A stretch of DNA of 64,000 nt, taken from positions 1,584,086 through 1,648,085 of the forward strand of contig CACRSC010000010.1 of assembly GCA_902651635.1 (NCBI GenBank). The letters run 5' to 3'. Origin of the DNA: Mastigamoeba balamuthi. Taxonomy: Eukaryota; Evosea; Mastigamoebida; Mastigamoebidae. Below, one piece after another: positions 45,166 to 57,423 of the stretch. Under the pieces are notes generated by a model. The model did no database searches. It was not told the DNA's origin and saw only the letters and a program-made list of their open reading frames with translations. How positions within the stretch are numbered: position 1 is the stretch's first letter; every line of letters begins with the position of its first letter. A program made the translations under genes and the position numbers.

Positions 45166-48100
45166 TCAGGTCCTCCGCTTGGCTAAATTGAACTGCGAAG
45201 TGAACTGAGAGGACAGGTACTCGAACGCGCCAACAGTACTCGAGTCCACGAACGCTGCGCCGGCATCCAGCTGCCTTTCCAGGGTGACCTTGAGCGCCTT
45301 CAGCAGCAGACACCAGTCCTTGAGGACCGTCCACACCCCCGCGACTCTGTTTGTTTTTTTGATCTCCTCGATGATCCCGTGCTTGTAGAAGTCCAGCGCG
45401 TACGCGTTTATCCTCAGCTCCGTCAGAGAGACGTTGCGGCGCTCTGTCAGCGGGAGGAACATCGCGTCGAACTGCGCGGCCTCTCTAGTGGTCGTGCACA
45501 GCTCGCTCCCGCTGCCGAACTCGTCGCCCAGTCCGGAGAGAGCAGCGAAAGGCGAACGGGCCAGAGGGCGCAGAACATCCGCAGGATGGACGAACGGCAG
45601 GACGCATGTGCTCGCGCGCTGCTCTGCCGTCGGTTTGTACGACTGGCCAGACACAGGGAGGATCAGGCTGCAGGCGTCGTCCTCCACAGGCTCGCGGGAG
45701 CACAGGGCAACGGAGCAACGCGTGAAGACGTCCACAACGCCGCGCGAGTACTCCTCGAGGGCTTCGGCGCCGGGCCCCTCGAGTGGCGGCAGCACAACCG
45801 TGCTGTTGCCCTTGGCTGAGCGGTCGCGCTCGTAGTCGCTGGGCAGCGCAAGGACGTTGAAGAGGTGGCACAGCAGCTCGAGCAGCGACAACGCTGTCTG
45901 CTTCCTGTCGCTCTTAAACGTCGAGCAGAGCCTCTGGATGTGCCCGGTCGACACCAGGTGGCAGAAGATCAGGTTCGCTGGCTGGTGGTAGTGCAGATGC
46001 GCCACAACGCCCGTAAGACCGCTGGGGCGCCCCTGCCGGTCGATGAACCCGCGCGAGTGCAGGAACTCCAGAGAGAAACGGAAGAGAGCGCGCTGCTTTT
46101 CACAGATCTGCTGCGACGTTTCCTGAGCGTGTGCCATCAGCGGAACGTACTTGAAGATGTCGACCTCGTTGTAAACCTCCTGCGGTGCGAGATGAGATGG
46201 GAGGCTGGCTGGATCAGTAAGCTGCATGCCTGCGGCGTGGCGTGGAAGAAGCTGTCGTAGACGTGGGCGGCAATGAGGAAACGGAGAGAGTGCGACGTGG
46301 TGATTGAGAGCTGCCCTGTGAGGTCGGGTATCTTCGAAAGCAGAAGGCCCTCTGACCTCTCCGGCCGGAAGCTTACGAACACGACCTTCCCGATGCTGTC
46401 GTAGCTGCGCCTTCCCGCACGCCCGCACATCTGACGGAACAGGAGCGGGTTCAGGAAGGGCGAGTCCGACAGGAAGATAACAGTCTTGATCGGCATGTCT
46501 GACAAGCGGAATTGGAATCTGTCAGAAGGCAGTAACGAGCGGGGAGGGGCTTATGAATTCTCAACTGATTCCGAGTGCCAGAGTTGCTGTGGCGAAGACA
46601 ACCTGGACATGTCCAGTGCGGAACAGGACTTCGATGCAGTTGCGATAGTAGAATGAAAGGTCTGAATGGTGCACGCCGATGCCGTAGATCCACGCGATTT
46701 CGAGGAGACTCTTCTCTCGCTCGTTCACCCTCTCTAATGCTCGCTTCATGAACAGGCGGCCGAGCCTCGAGCCCTGGCCAGCGACCTTGCCCACCAGCAC
46801 GTGGTCTGGGTCGAACTCGCACTCGATCTCCCGCTCCTCTTCCTCCGCTCTCATTCGAAGGTTCTCGACGTCCTTGGACTTGGTGGCATCTCCGAGTAGA
46901 TCCCTGAGCTGTTCTGCTGCTGAATTATGCCCTCCTTGACTCGACCCCGCTGGCGCGCCTCGATCCTTGAGCTGCTGAAGCGCCATGGCCAGCTTCATGG
47001 CCTCGGCTTCGCAACCGGCCTTTGAGAAGAGAAAGACCACGGCAGGTGTGTCGCCCTGTACATGCAGCTTTGCGAGCAGCAGGAGCAGTGATTCCGATTG
47101 CAGCTGTGGAGGAATCTCGGACGATTCCGCTCGGATGGCTCGGGCAACTTTAGTGAGATGCTCTGGGCACCGAATTGAAACGTCGCCCAGGAATTTCTTG
47201 AGGCGCTCCTCGTACTCGTAGACGGCGTCGCGGGTGATCAGCTGCCATGCAGGGAACACCACAGAGGGGTCCAGCTCTCTCGCGACTCGTGCTGCGAGGT
47301 CCTCTGGCAGTTGCCCCTGATTGCACATCCGCTGAAGCATGCCGAAGGCCTCCACGCACTCTCTCGGGTTCAGCGACACCATCTGGAGGCTGCGCTTCAT
47401 CCCAGCCCCTGTCTTCAGCGCTGCAATGGTCCCTAGAGGGTGCATACGCTTCAGCCCTCCGTGTCCACCTATTTCGGCCAGTGTTGTTGCCTTCAACGTC
47501 TTCTCGCGGCGTATGGCGACAACGGGACTGTTGAAGATGTAGAACTCCTGGTCGGTGAACCGGTGGTCGAAGTGTATGTACTCAACGTGCTTGCCGTTCT
47601 TGGTATTTTCGATACTGTCCAGCCACGCGTGGAACTGTTGGGGATTGCCGATCGTGGCGCTGAGGGCCAGGAAGGGGCACGGGCACAGCTTGATGATGTT
47701 CTCCCACGACGACCCCGACTCGATGTCGTTGGTGCTCTGCGGCATGGAGTGGATGCAGTGCACCTCGTCGATGACCACGAAGAACAGCTTCTGCGCGAAC
47801 AACCTGTCGCTGAGCAGCAACATCTCGAGAATCTGCGGCACAGTGACCAGGACATCGCAGCGGTCCACGTAGAGACGGTAGTCGCGGGTGAAGATGCCGA
47901 CCCGGGGCGACCTCTGTTTGCACTTCCTCGCGGAAAACTCGGCAGCGACTGAGCGGAGGCTGTTGAGCAGACAGCGCGATGAATCAGGATGTGCGTGTGA
48001 TTGGTAGTGCCTTGGTTTGCCAGGGCCTTTGTCGGAGTGACGTAGACGACGATCTTGGATCCCACGCCGTTATCGGGCTGCTCGAGGAGCTTCTCCACAG

Positions 48101-50932
48101 TGTGGAAGCAGACAGCTGTCTTACCGAGGGACGTGGCGGCCACGACCAGCGCACTTGTGCGCGAGTCGATGGCATCGAGAACCTTCTGCTGCCACTCGTC
48201 TGGTGCGAAAGCGGAGATGCGTGGGTCAGGGCTCGACCCGTAGCAGCGGTGCATGATGGGGCCCATGCACGTCATCTGGAACTCCTGGATCCGTTGGATA
48301 TTGTAGGGACGCTGCTTCGATTTGCGCAGAACGTTGAAAAGCCTATCGCACGACTGGGGGTCTAGAGCCCGCCTGAGGAACTCAAAGTGACAGCACAGCT
48401 GATGGGCCATCTCCTTTAGCCCCACGTGGCACATACTGGCGATCAGCGGAGCAGCATCCTCCTTTTTCAGCACCTCCGAGTACAGGCGGAACGCGTCGAA
48501 CGTCAGGCGAATTGCATACTCGAGCGACGTCGTTGCGGGTCTCGCAGAGGACTGGAGGCCGGCCCCCGCGGCGACAGCGTTCCACTCGGCAAAGCACTGG
48601 GAAGCGATGCACGCAAGAGCGTGGGCGCGAGACGACGGCGCCTGGAGATGCTCCAGCTTCGCTGAAAGGGTCACAACGCGCTCCGACCACGGGTTCTTCT
48701 CCGTCCACCTGACCATGTTATCGAACGCCTCGGTCTCTTTCCGTGCCTTCTCTGTGGCGGTTTGCTCTCGTATGGTTTCGCTCTTGCTCTTCGACCCCTT
48801 GGCCCCTGGCTTAGCCCTCTTGGATTTGAGCGGCGGTGGCTCTGTTCGAGAGCCGTACTTGCCGCCGGGCGCAGGATATGACTCGCAGATTGCGCACCCA
48901 GAGCCACACCTGAGCGGTACCCTGAACAGGTCGATGTTAACATGGTCAGACTGCGGCATAACGGCGTTGGAGACCCCTGGCTGGCGAATGGACAGCGACT
49001 CGCTGAACAGACTCACGAACGACTCCCACATCTGCTCGTTGCGCAGGGACGACGAGATTTGCAGGAGAGCTCGCATGGTCCCGATGGCCTCGCCCTCCGG
49101 TCCTGTGATGGTGACGAATTCTGTGGCCTCTTTTTGTGGCACCTTCACAGTTGCCATCCCGAGTTCGATGATGGGCTTATCGTTGCGGCACCCGAGGAGC
49201 TTGACACGAAGGTGTAACGGTGCCTGATCGCTGGGGAACGAGCTGCACGCGGCATGTGAGGTAGGGAAATATGGTGCATGAGAGTTCACATACATTCTGA
49301 TCACGTTTTTCCATAAGATCGGCCACACGCAGGGAGACTCCACTGGTGTTTCGCAACCGGCGTAGTCAACCACCAGCTGGACCTGCGTGAAGTGCACCGT
49401 TTCCTGTGTGTAGTTGAGAGCTCCGAGGCGCACGAAGTGCTCAACGAGGAGCCTCAGGGTGGTCCGAGTCTTTCTTCTCTCGCCTACTCGTACTATGGTC
49501 AGACTGGTGGCTGCAGTGGGCACTCACCCTCGTAGAGGGTCTCGTTGACGTGGTAGTGATGCGGAACGAAGGCAACGGCGCCATCTCCACCACTGGGAGT
49601 GGCCTCTTCGGCGATCACTAGGCTCCCAGTGGCCTTGCTGATGAATTCGCTCTCGAACTTCAGCAGCCGTACATCCGGGCGAGGAGACGGAGAGGGCAGC
49701 TGCCAGGCCACAGCCCGGGGCACTGTCCCGTTGGGCCACTCAGACGGCATCAGGCTGTTGCTTGCGCACACAACAGACCAGAGACCCCCGCAGTACCGGG
49801 ACCACTCCGACTGCGCAGGCGGAGGGAAGAACTCCGCTGGCGCCGCCTCGCTGAAGGCTCCGCAAAACCGAGCTGACCGCGCCTCCAGAACAGCGCAGAA
49901 CAGCCTCAGATCCACGATGTCTCCCAGGCGTTCCCACGACCACGGCGCAGCGTCACCCGTGGCCCCCTCGCTGGGGGTCGCGGGCTGTTCCAGGAGATCC
50001 TCCTCCCGCCAGACAAGCGAGGACAGCGAGCACTGCAGTGCCTGCACGGCCCGGGCAGCGCACAGAGCAGCCCACTCGGGAATCGCCCGCGACAGCGCCC
50101 TGCGGGTGATCGGCACCGCCAGCGCCACGCAGTGCGAGAGAACGAGCGCGCGGGCCTCCTCCTCGGACAGCAGCGAGCTCGCAGCGGCCGCGGCCACAGC
50201 GGCGCTGGCAACGAGCTTCTCGCGGTGCCCGGGGGCCGTCGGGAACTGTGCGTGCGAGGCCACCGCCTGCGCCACCGCGTCCAGCGTCCCCGCCTCGAGG
50301 CAGCGCGGGTCGCAGCTCCCAGGGACCCCGGCGACGCGAGACGGGGGCTGCGTCGCCCCCTCGACCCTGACGGCGGTGCTGGCGAACACGCGCTCGCTGC
50401 AGATCTCCATCTCGGCGTCGAGCACCCTCGAGGTGCCCGTGCGCCGCTGGGCCGCCAGCTCGATGGCCGCCGCGTACGCCGCGTCCCCGCTCGCCGTCTC
50501 GAGATCCGCGACGATGCGCTCGGGCCCCAGGGCCTGCAGCAGCTCGCCCCAGTGCTCCACCGAGCGCACGGCCTCGACTGTGATGTTGCAGGGCTCGCGG
50601 CCGGCGCAGAGGTGGCGCACGTGGGCGGCGATGACGTCGTGGGCCAGCGCCCGCGGGGCCGAGAGCACTCGCCAGGGCCCCCGCGCGCCCTGCAGCAGGA
50701 GGCCGAAGTCGGCGAAGACGACAGGGCGCCCGCGGGAGGCCAGCGTGCGCAGGAGGCGCTCGGCGTTCCAGAGCTCGTGCAGCGGCTGCGCTGCGGGGGC
50801 TCCGGGCGACGCCGGGGGGCGCGAGAGGCGGGCGAGCGCGAGGCTGTCGATGACGACGGGCAGCGAGGGCCCGCCGATGATCTCGGACCACGCGGCGCCA
50901 CGCTCCCAGTGGAAGGACTCGGGCTCGGCCAT
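45166..50932 (-). CDS. DDX60/Ski2-like SF2 RNA helicase, copy 1
   Basis: ATG at 50932 (MAEPESFHWERGAAW). The N-terminal 475 residues (HELWNAERLLRTLASRGRPVVFADFG) resemble the N-terminal region of DDX60. A middle region has FAPDEWQQKVLDAID before the helicase core. Core motifs: motif I ATSLGKT (the usual GSGKT is changed), VYVTPTKALANQ (Ia), IDEVHC (II), LALSATIGNP (III), TATLALGIS and RQMCGRAGRR (VI). The C-terminal 420 residues are helical, ending LAKRRT at 45166. DDX60-like helicases act with the exosome and in ribosome-linked RNA surveillance and antiviral sensing in animals; the role in a protist is inferred only by family. Introns are short; one joins TLYE to VRVGERR near 49520. It is 191 bp from and convergent with the ABC gene. 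Confidence 0.88.
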
Positions 50933-51228
50933 CGGTCAGGACGGTAGTGTGAGGTTGCGGGTGAGTGGGCTCGAGTGATGGTGGTTGTGTCTCTGCGGAC
51001 AACAGAAAAGACTGGAAGTGAGAGACTGTACGTGAGATTGGGCGACCCGCGAGATCGTAGTTCTATTTTGGTTCGGTTCCAATGTGCTCCTTACGTCAGA
51101 TTGCGCCTGACGTCAGATTTACTAACGCCCGATCCGTATCGCACATTCCGGCGCAGTGTTGCAAAGTGGTAAGTGGCATTGACGGAAAATGGAAAATGTG
51201 AAAATGGAACAAAGTGGAAGCCGGGGCA

Positions 51229-51276
51229 TTCCACATTTCCACATTTTAAATGTGGAAGATCTGTGGAAATGTGGAA
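51229..51276. repeat. Inverted repeat with 15-bp perfect arms
   Basis: TTCCACATTTCCACA at 51229-51243 and its exact reverse complement at 51262-51276, with 18 bp between. Further GTGGAA units flank it from 51170 to 51295, giving a locally purine-rich array. Confidence 0.8.
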
Positions 51277-52159
51277 GGAATGTGGAAGAGTGGTTTTCTG
51301 GCCTACTCCTTGTGCTTGGGGACCACTGAGTTCCACACCAAGGTGTGCATGAGGCCGTGCTCTTGTGTGATGCTTAGCAACTCACCCAACACATCACCAC
51401 CTGTAGAAGGGGGAAGTCAGATGAAGCACACCAAACACAAACAATACAGGTGTATAAATGTGAACTGTATGTAGCAGTGGAAATGATACACAGAAATGTG
51501 GAAGGAATGGAACAACTTAGTCTCCCACTCTGCAACACTGTTTCAGTGGGCCTTCAGCAACGACCACCCTTACCCTTGGTCGCCCACATGGCCAGCAGCT
51601 TCACGATGATTGACTGCCTTCTTTGTCACAGGAAATCTGGCTCGCTGGTTCCTTGTGCCTTCCAGACATTATTCAGTTCATTCGATGCATGTTGCTTTCA
51701 TATAAGCTCTTCAATGATCACCTGTATGTGTAATAATGATGGGAAAATGAGCCTGTGCAGCTGAAGGCTGGGGAGGCAGAGGCAGCGCATCTGCCTCAAA
51801 GCCTGCCAGGGGGTGTAAGGGCACAGGCAAGCAGAGAACCACAACTTCAAGGCCTGCCAGGAACTCTGTGCAGGCCAGTACCAAAGGGACAGCAGGCAAC
51901 AAGGCCCAAAGCTAAGACAAGAAGAGAGCAGGGGGCAGGACTGATGGGCAGGAATTCCCCGAAAAAGGTGATATCTGCTGGTGGTTTTCGTCTCTTGGAA
52001 AAAACACACCATGCATTGTGAAGTAAGCTTGGAATTGGCTGTGCCTCGCAACACGAGCAGAAGGCCCACAAGCAAGTGTGTCTACAAAATCACGCACGAT
52101 TCTGCATGGACAGGCCTGAGAACTGGGGCCTGGAACAAGGGGGTTATAGGTAAGCAGTT

Positions 52160-52420
52160 AGGTTAGCAGTTATTATCACTGGCACATACTGTGCCACTGG
52201 CACATGCTATGTGCCACCGAGCCCATGATGATCTGGTCCTGCTGTGTGCTGGAACGAGAAGACCTGGTCCAGCAGCAGAGGCAATTTCAGCAGTCAGCCT
52301 CTTCACCTAGTCCTGAGATCTCTGATTCAGTGCTGCCAGGTCCTTTGTACCTGCACTGAGGGACTGTATGGACTGCAGTACTGACTGCATGCTATGTACC
52401 ACTGGCATATAAAATGTGTG
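52160..52420. repeat. Dispersed CTGGCACAT/ATGTGCCA palindromic units
   Basis: Units such as ACTGGCACATACTGTGCCAC and CTGGCACATGCTATGTGCCA recur at 52171-52217 and again as TATGTACCACTGGCATAT near 52393. Similar units with TGCTGGTGGC/GCCAGCAG occur at 54010-54180. Their spacing is irregular. Confidence 0.55.
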
Positions 52421-52689
52421 TTAATAAAGGGGAGGGAGTTTGATGTATGGCATTGCTCACGGCCTGGTGCAGGGCTGTGTGAGTGTCCTGGAGACTCATG
52501 GCATCAATGTCGTTGTTGTTCTAGTGATGCCCAGTAATGCGTGGGGTGGGGGCAGGAGGCCCCTATGAGGGTGAGAGACTCAAGGAAGAAGGAAGAAGTG
52601 ATGATGTATTGATGGATATTCGTGTGGTGACAAGAGGGTGAGTGGGGAAATGTTATTCCTTTGCCTCAGGGGTGCAGTCCCCCCCTTGG

Positions 52690-53490
52690 CATCACCACTC
52701 TTCTTCAAAGATCAAGCATGCCATAGCCGAAGAAGGAGCTGGGTGGAGCAACTGGGGGGCACATGTCAGGGCTCCCAGCTGTGTCGTCCTTGTAAATGGC
52801 CAGGTAGAGGGGCCAACTAGTGAAACCATGACCTCAAAGGGCGTGGCCCCAATGGAGTGCACGTAGCTGTTGTTCAGGGCGAACATAGCAGCTGGAAGAA
52901 CATCGGGCCAGTTCAAGGGAATGGTCCAAGAGTAGGGCCGGTAGAACCTGCACTGTAGTACACACCACGACCTCCACAGCCCTGTGTCTCTCAGGGTGAT
53001 ATGCCACTGAAATATGGTGCTCTGCATTGGTCATTGAGGGCCTGAATGCAACTTGACTGGAAGGGAGATCCACCATTCGAGGTCATAAGCCTGTAGGCCG
53101 AGCCCCCCCTCATGCAGACCCACTAATTCCAGTGCACGTCAACTGCTTTCTCCGCATCAGTAGACTGGACAGCCTGGAGATGAACCTCGTACAAGAAACG
53201 GTCCTTGACAATCAAGACATACTTGAACCCCTTCGCCTTCTGAAGTGGGCCAAGATAGTCCACAATGATGGCCTTGTAGGGTGCACTGCCTGGCACCGTT
53301 CCCACCAAATCAGCATGTGAGGTCACAGGCCTGACCTTCTGGCACATCGGGCATGTATGCACGATGTGGCAAATATCATCCATCATACATGCCAGGCCAT
53401 GTGACATGCCAGGCCATGTGACCACCTGCTTGATGAAGTGGTATGTGATCCTCTCCACTGAGTCCTGTGAGCATGTTGGCATGACCAAGA
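52690..53490 (-). mobile_element. Ty3/gypsy-type LTR retrotransposon fossil (integrase part)
   Basis: Minus-strand coding remains match the integrase of Metaviridae: a zinc-binding part with CPMCQKVRP, a catalytic-core start with YKAIIVDYLGPLQKAKG, and a later part with ALNNSYVHSIGATPFEVM typical of the core's C-terminal side. Reverse transcriptase, gag and LTRs were not found. The element is broken, with at least two breaks, and only a fragment remains. Its CpG-poor composition suggests it is not recent. Confidence 0.75.
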
Positions 53491-53559
53491 ATCATGATCG
53501 TAAGGTGATGGGTGCAGAGGAAGCTGGCCAGGGCCGGGGCTTCTGCCATGAATGAAGCT

Positions 53560-53955
53560 CCCTGGTACCAGAGGAAGCAGGCCATCCCACCACGTTCCAG
53601 TCCTGCATGCTGATGGGCTCAGCACTAGGGGCCCCCCCACTGTTGCTGTCGTCCTCGTCCCCTGGTCCTTTTGCTCGTTCCCCACGTTCTTCTCCTGCTT
53701 ATCCTGCTGCTCGTCCTGCTGCTCAGCCTCTGCATCATCCTGCTGCTCGGTCTCTGCATCGTCCTGCTGCTCAGTGTCACCATCATGCTGCTCAGTGTTC
53801 TTGTCCTGCTCCATCAGCTGCTCGTTTGCCTTCTCTGACTCACTGTCCTGCTGCTGGGGCTCAGAAGACACCTTGGGCTCAACAGCTGATGCGGCTGCTG
53901 CTGCCATGATGGCCTCGTGTTGAACTGGGGCTGCAGAAGTGGTCATGGAAACCAC
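53560..53955 (-). other. Acidic low-complexity open stretch
   Basis: A minus-strand frame rich in Gln, Asp and Glu (units like TEQQDDAE) made by a short imperfect tandem repeat in the DNA. It lies directly upstream of the integrase fossil on the same strand. It might be part of that element or of an unrelated gene; I cannot tell. Confidence 0.35.
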
Positions 53956-54390
53956 TTCTTCTATGACAGAAAATATCTCAGGTTGTTCAGGGATGCAGTA
54001 CCAGTGATTGTGCCAGCAGCATATAGTTAGTTATATGCTGGTGGCCTATAAAAATTTGCCAGCAGCATAATGACTGGCATAAGTATGTGCTGGTGGCGTA
54101 TACTATGTACTGCCAGCACTGCCACCAGTACAGAATTAAACTGCTGGCACACAGCATGTGCCAGCAGATGATTGTGTGTATGAAAAGGAAAGAACTCACC
54201 AGAATGGCATGTTGCCATGGCCTGTGGTGCAGGGGCTTGATCAGAAGATGTAGGCACACCCAGTCTCTTGTGCTCATGCTGCACAACACAGCACATACTG
54301 TTGGGCACATAACATCTGCCAGCAGCACAGCTACAGGCCTAGCAGTGATAGAAGCCAAAGATGGTGCCTGGCCTATTCACAGCAAGTAAA

Positions 54391-54530
54391 GGGTCCACTA
54401 TGCACTGTAGCGGAAGTATAAATGTAGTGGTGTGTAGCGGAACGTGCTATAGCATGTTCTGCTATGCACCGCTATGCACAAAGTGCCGCTACAGTGCATA
54501 GCGAAGGGTCCGCTACGCACTGTAGCAGAA
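54391..54530. repeat. Palindromic CTATGCACTGTAGCGG repeat cluster
   Basis: A motif of about 25 bp, GGGTCCRCTATGCACTGTAG followed by CGGAA, occurs at 54391 and 54506 on the plus strand and inverted near 54486-54506. A third plus-strand copy is at 56965. Each unit is itself partly self-complementary (TCCGCTA and TAGCGGA). Confidence 0.7.
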
Positions 54531-54599
54531 GAATAAACTGATTTCTCCTGCTTTAACACTAATCCCTATGATGTCATTTGTGAGCTTTTTATTCTTCAC

Positions 54600-55675
54600 A
54601 AAACGAGCCACTCCAAGCCAAAAGTGCAGAGCACCAGCTCTCGTGCAGCAGAGAGCAAGCAGAAGAAGAAGGACAAGAAACAGAGGACCAAGGGCTGCAC
54701 TGGGCCTATCATCACCATCATCCCGCCACTCCCTGTCCTTGAACAGGCAATGTCTGCAATGGGAGGTACATAGAACTCTGTGACTCTTTTCCCCTCTAAC
54801 ACTTTTCCCTTAAACATATAGGAGGTGCTGCTTGTGCTGCGTCAGCCAGTGAGCCCGAACTCTTCAGTGATGAGTGCCAGGTCGGCAGCGAGGAGTACAG
54901 GGGGGTGCCCACCAGGGCACACGATGAAGCAGCAGCAGCAGAGAAACGTGCAGCAGCAGAGGAGCAGCAGCACATCGCGAACATGATGGGAAGGGCACGT
55001 GAGCTGCTGGCCCCCTTCAACCTCGAGCCATCTTCAGAGCAGGCAGCCCAGCCCTGCACTTTTGGAGACATCAGGGCAGGCATCAAGGGCCTGCAGATTC
55101 TCAACGCTGCCACATTCCGTGAACTGATAAACTGGTAGGTCCCTTCTCTCTTCATTTTCTCTTAACACTCTAACATTTATCTTTCAAAAAAAAAGGTTGT
55201 ACGTGCTGCAGCAGAGCGTGGACTCCAGCAGGCAGGCAAGAGACCTGACCCTCAGGGAGAAGATCATGATCAGCATTCCTGGTACGTGTTCCTTTTTTTC
55301 TGAGGTTTGACACTTATTGCTTACACAGTCCCTGGATTGGGTAATCTCCCTCCCGAGAGTAGCCCTTTCTCCAGTGCTCTGTCTGTGATAATGGCTAGGC
55401 CCATTGTTGTGCAGATAGAGCAGTGGACAAAGGCCAACTACGCCCTGCTGTTCAAGGACCATCCCGAGTGGAAGTGCGTTTTCATTACAATTGTTTTCCT
55501 AATACTAATCATTAACAGGACAAACGTCCAGATGCACTTTGACGAAATCATTCAGGCAGTCTGGCCTCCTGAGTTCGTCGTGTTCTTCGCAGAGAACCCC
55601 ACTGTTCGCAAGGGGGTCTGTGAGCACATCCAGGCCGTCTGGTGGAACCAGTGCTCCCCTTTCTTTCCTTTTTGA
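54600..55675 (+). CDS. Unrecognised spliced gene in the CpG-poor region
   Basis: At least five exons with short introns keep one frame: a Lys/Arg-rich start (SKQKKKDKKQRTKG) leading to PPLPVLEQAMSAMG; then an acidic and Ala-rich helix (DEAAAAEKRAAAEEQQ); TFRELINW joined to LYVLQQSVDSSRQ; GLGNLPPESSPF; WTKANYALLFKDHPEWK; and QMHFDEIIQAVWPPEFVVFF to the stop at 55675. The frame-keeping junctions indicate a real protein or recent relic. The start is unclear because no Met lies in frame in the first visible exon. I recognise no family; a transposon origin is possible given the surroundings. Confidence 0.5.
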
Positions 55676-55801
55676 TAACTACCAATTTATGCAAAGGTAT
55701 GTGTAGCAGTGCATAGTGGAATTAATTGCATAGCTAAGTGCGGAAGCCTGAGGGTAAGCAGTCTAGATTTTACCAGCTGGCTGATTTGCACTTAACGTCA
55801 T

Positions 55802-56160
55802 TTGCACACTGAGACAGCGATGCAGAAGGGATTGAGTGGAGCAAGCAATGTTGCAGGAACAGGAGAGCAAGGCCAGGTGAAACACACAGCTGCAGATCAA
55901 GTACAGGAGAGGGAGGACAGGGAGGACATATCATATCACTGCAGAACATGTGACAGGTACTACTTGACACAGTGTAACAGTGTAACCTGCAGAGGGCTGG
56001 CCACATGGGTGGTCACCACTGCCCCAAGAAGTGGAATGGAACATCTGGAAGATGGTCTTCTCTGTTGGTGACCAACTGGGCTGCTGCGTGGAGCCAGGCC
56101 AAAGCAGCAGAGAACAAATGCCAGAATGTTATGGGCAGCTCCAACACAGGTTTGTACATA
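55802..56160 (+). pseudogene. Decayed copy of the zinc-finger-like gene at 57.4-58.2 kb
   Basis: The plus strand shows YHCRTCDRYYLTQ and, in another frame, a segment like AGHMGGHHCPKKWN and TSGRWSSL, which parallels AYDRYYTSQYHLQRAGHMGSH and TSGRWSAL of the minus-strand gene at 57922-58236. The frame changes inside, so this copy is probably dead. It is in inverted orientation relative to its relative, about 2 kb away. Confidence 0.55.
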
Positions 56161-57423
56161 TTAAATAATTCTATAGGTGAATAGTTAACAGACATAATTA
56201 TTTGGCAAAATAAACACAACATCAAAGAGAGGATGGAGCAGCTTGAGCCAATCGAGACAGTTCACTTCCATATCACATTGATCACGTTTATGTGCTGCAG
56301 TAGATCCAGTTCTGCTTGCTTCACTACATAGTGTAGCAGAAGATTGCTGCTGCAGTGACTCGTAGCAGAAGGTCTGCTACACACTGCTGCTACACTAACT
56401 ATAGGGTCTGCTATACTATACACAGTGAAAGGTGCTCTAGTGCCTTCTGCTATGCTACATAGCAGAGAGTATCAGTGTAGCACTGTATAGCAGACCTTCT
56501 GCAATGCATCCTACAGCATTGTGTCTGCTACACCACGTAGCAGAAGGCACTTCAGTGCCTTCTACTATATAGCATTGCAGAAGATACCCACTTAGCAGTA
56601 CATAGCAGAGGTTCTGCAATGTTAATCATACCAGTTACGTATTCAAATAACAGTCTTTATCAAGTACACTGAAAAGTTCATAACTAGATTTTATCAAATG
56701 TTGGCTAATAAATCCGGTTTTAGCATAGCATAAAGTTGTGAATAAATGGAATGCAAATTGGTTTTTGCATTGCACAATACCAAAGATGAGCTTCCGAGTG
56801 TTAAATATCGATTCCATTGGATTGTGGTTAAGTACTGTCTGTGAGCATGCCGTGAAGTATAACACATAGTTAAGATAAGATAGTGATTGATAGTGTAAGC
56901 GCAAAGTGTTTACTTTGTTCTTTGGGGACGGTAGTTCAAATCCTGGCAGTGAAAAAATTAAGGAGGGTCCGCTATGCACTGTAGTGGAACTATTTGCGTA
57001 GCGGACCTTCCGCTATGTGCCGCCTCTGCTATGCTGCGTAGGCCTCTACAGGTCTATAGAGTTAAAAGAACCCCCCAGGGGGATCAGGGCCAAGCTGTTT
57101 GTTGCCTTTGAAAGCTAATTTTAGACCAGTGGGAGAAATCTGCTCACAACTCAGCTAAAACCAAAGAAGCAGAAACAGGAGCTAGCAGAGGCAAACTGGA
57201 GTGGCTGTAGCATTTGAAACCCTTACCAGTCTCCACCAGTCCCAAGAGATGCATTTATTTATCTTTCTTATATTAAGTGCTGTGTTGTTTCTCACACAGG
57301 TTACTTCAGTTTTCTCAGAAGTCTTACTAAAACGAAAAATTTCAACAACAAAATCCATATTCTAGAAAAGAAACTTCATATTGTTGTATTCAAAGTGGGG
57401 AAAATTAATTCCAAATCTTCATC
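56161..57423. repeat. Repeat-rich gene-free stretch with TAGCAGAAGG units
   Basis: From 56310 to 56640 degenerate units such as CTACATAGTGTAGCAGAAG and GTAGCAGAAGGTCTGCTACAC are packed in both orientations. From 56640 to 56960 the DNA is AT-rich, with a 114-codon minus-strand frame lacking any recognisable feature. 56965-57060 has another palindromic cluster. 57060-57423 shows nothing further. Confidence 0.6.

Larger units (their letters stand above)
50933..52689. other. CpG-poor repeat-rich intergenic DNA
   Basis: From about 51.1 kb base composition changes: GC falls, CpG becomes rare and TG/CA common. The stretch holds a strong inverted repeat at 51229-51276, repeated CTGGCACAT-type units at about 52160-52420, and no supported gene. 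Open frames at 51698-52075 have no recognisable domain. Confidence 0.6.

Noticed and set aside
51698-52166. Overlapping 60-125 codon frames on both strands
   Set aside because: No domain, no splice pattern, and CpG-poor repeat-like composition.
53607-53923. CRISPR-like or satellite array from repeated CTGCTGCTC units
   Set aside because: The units are imperfect codon-scale repeats coding for Gln/Glu/Asp runs, without spacers.
56925-56955. GTTCAAATCC, like a tRNA T-arm
   Set aside because: The stem does not pair around the loop and no acceptor, D-arm or anticodon arm is found upstream.
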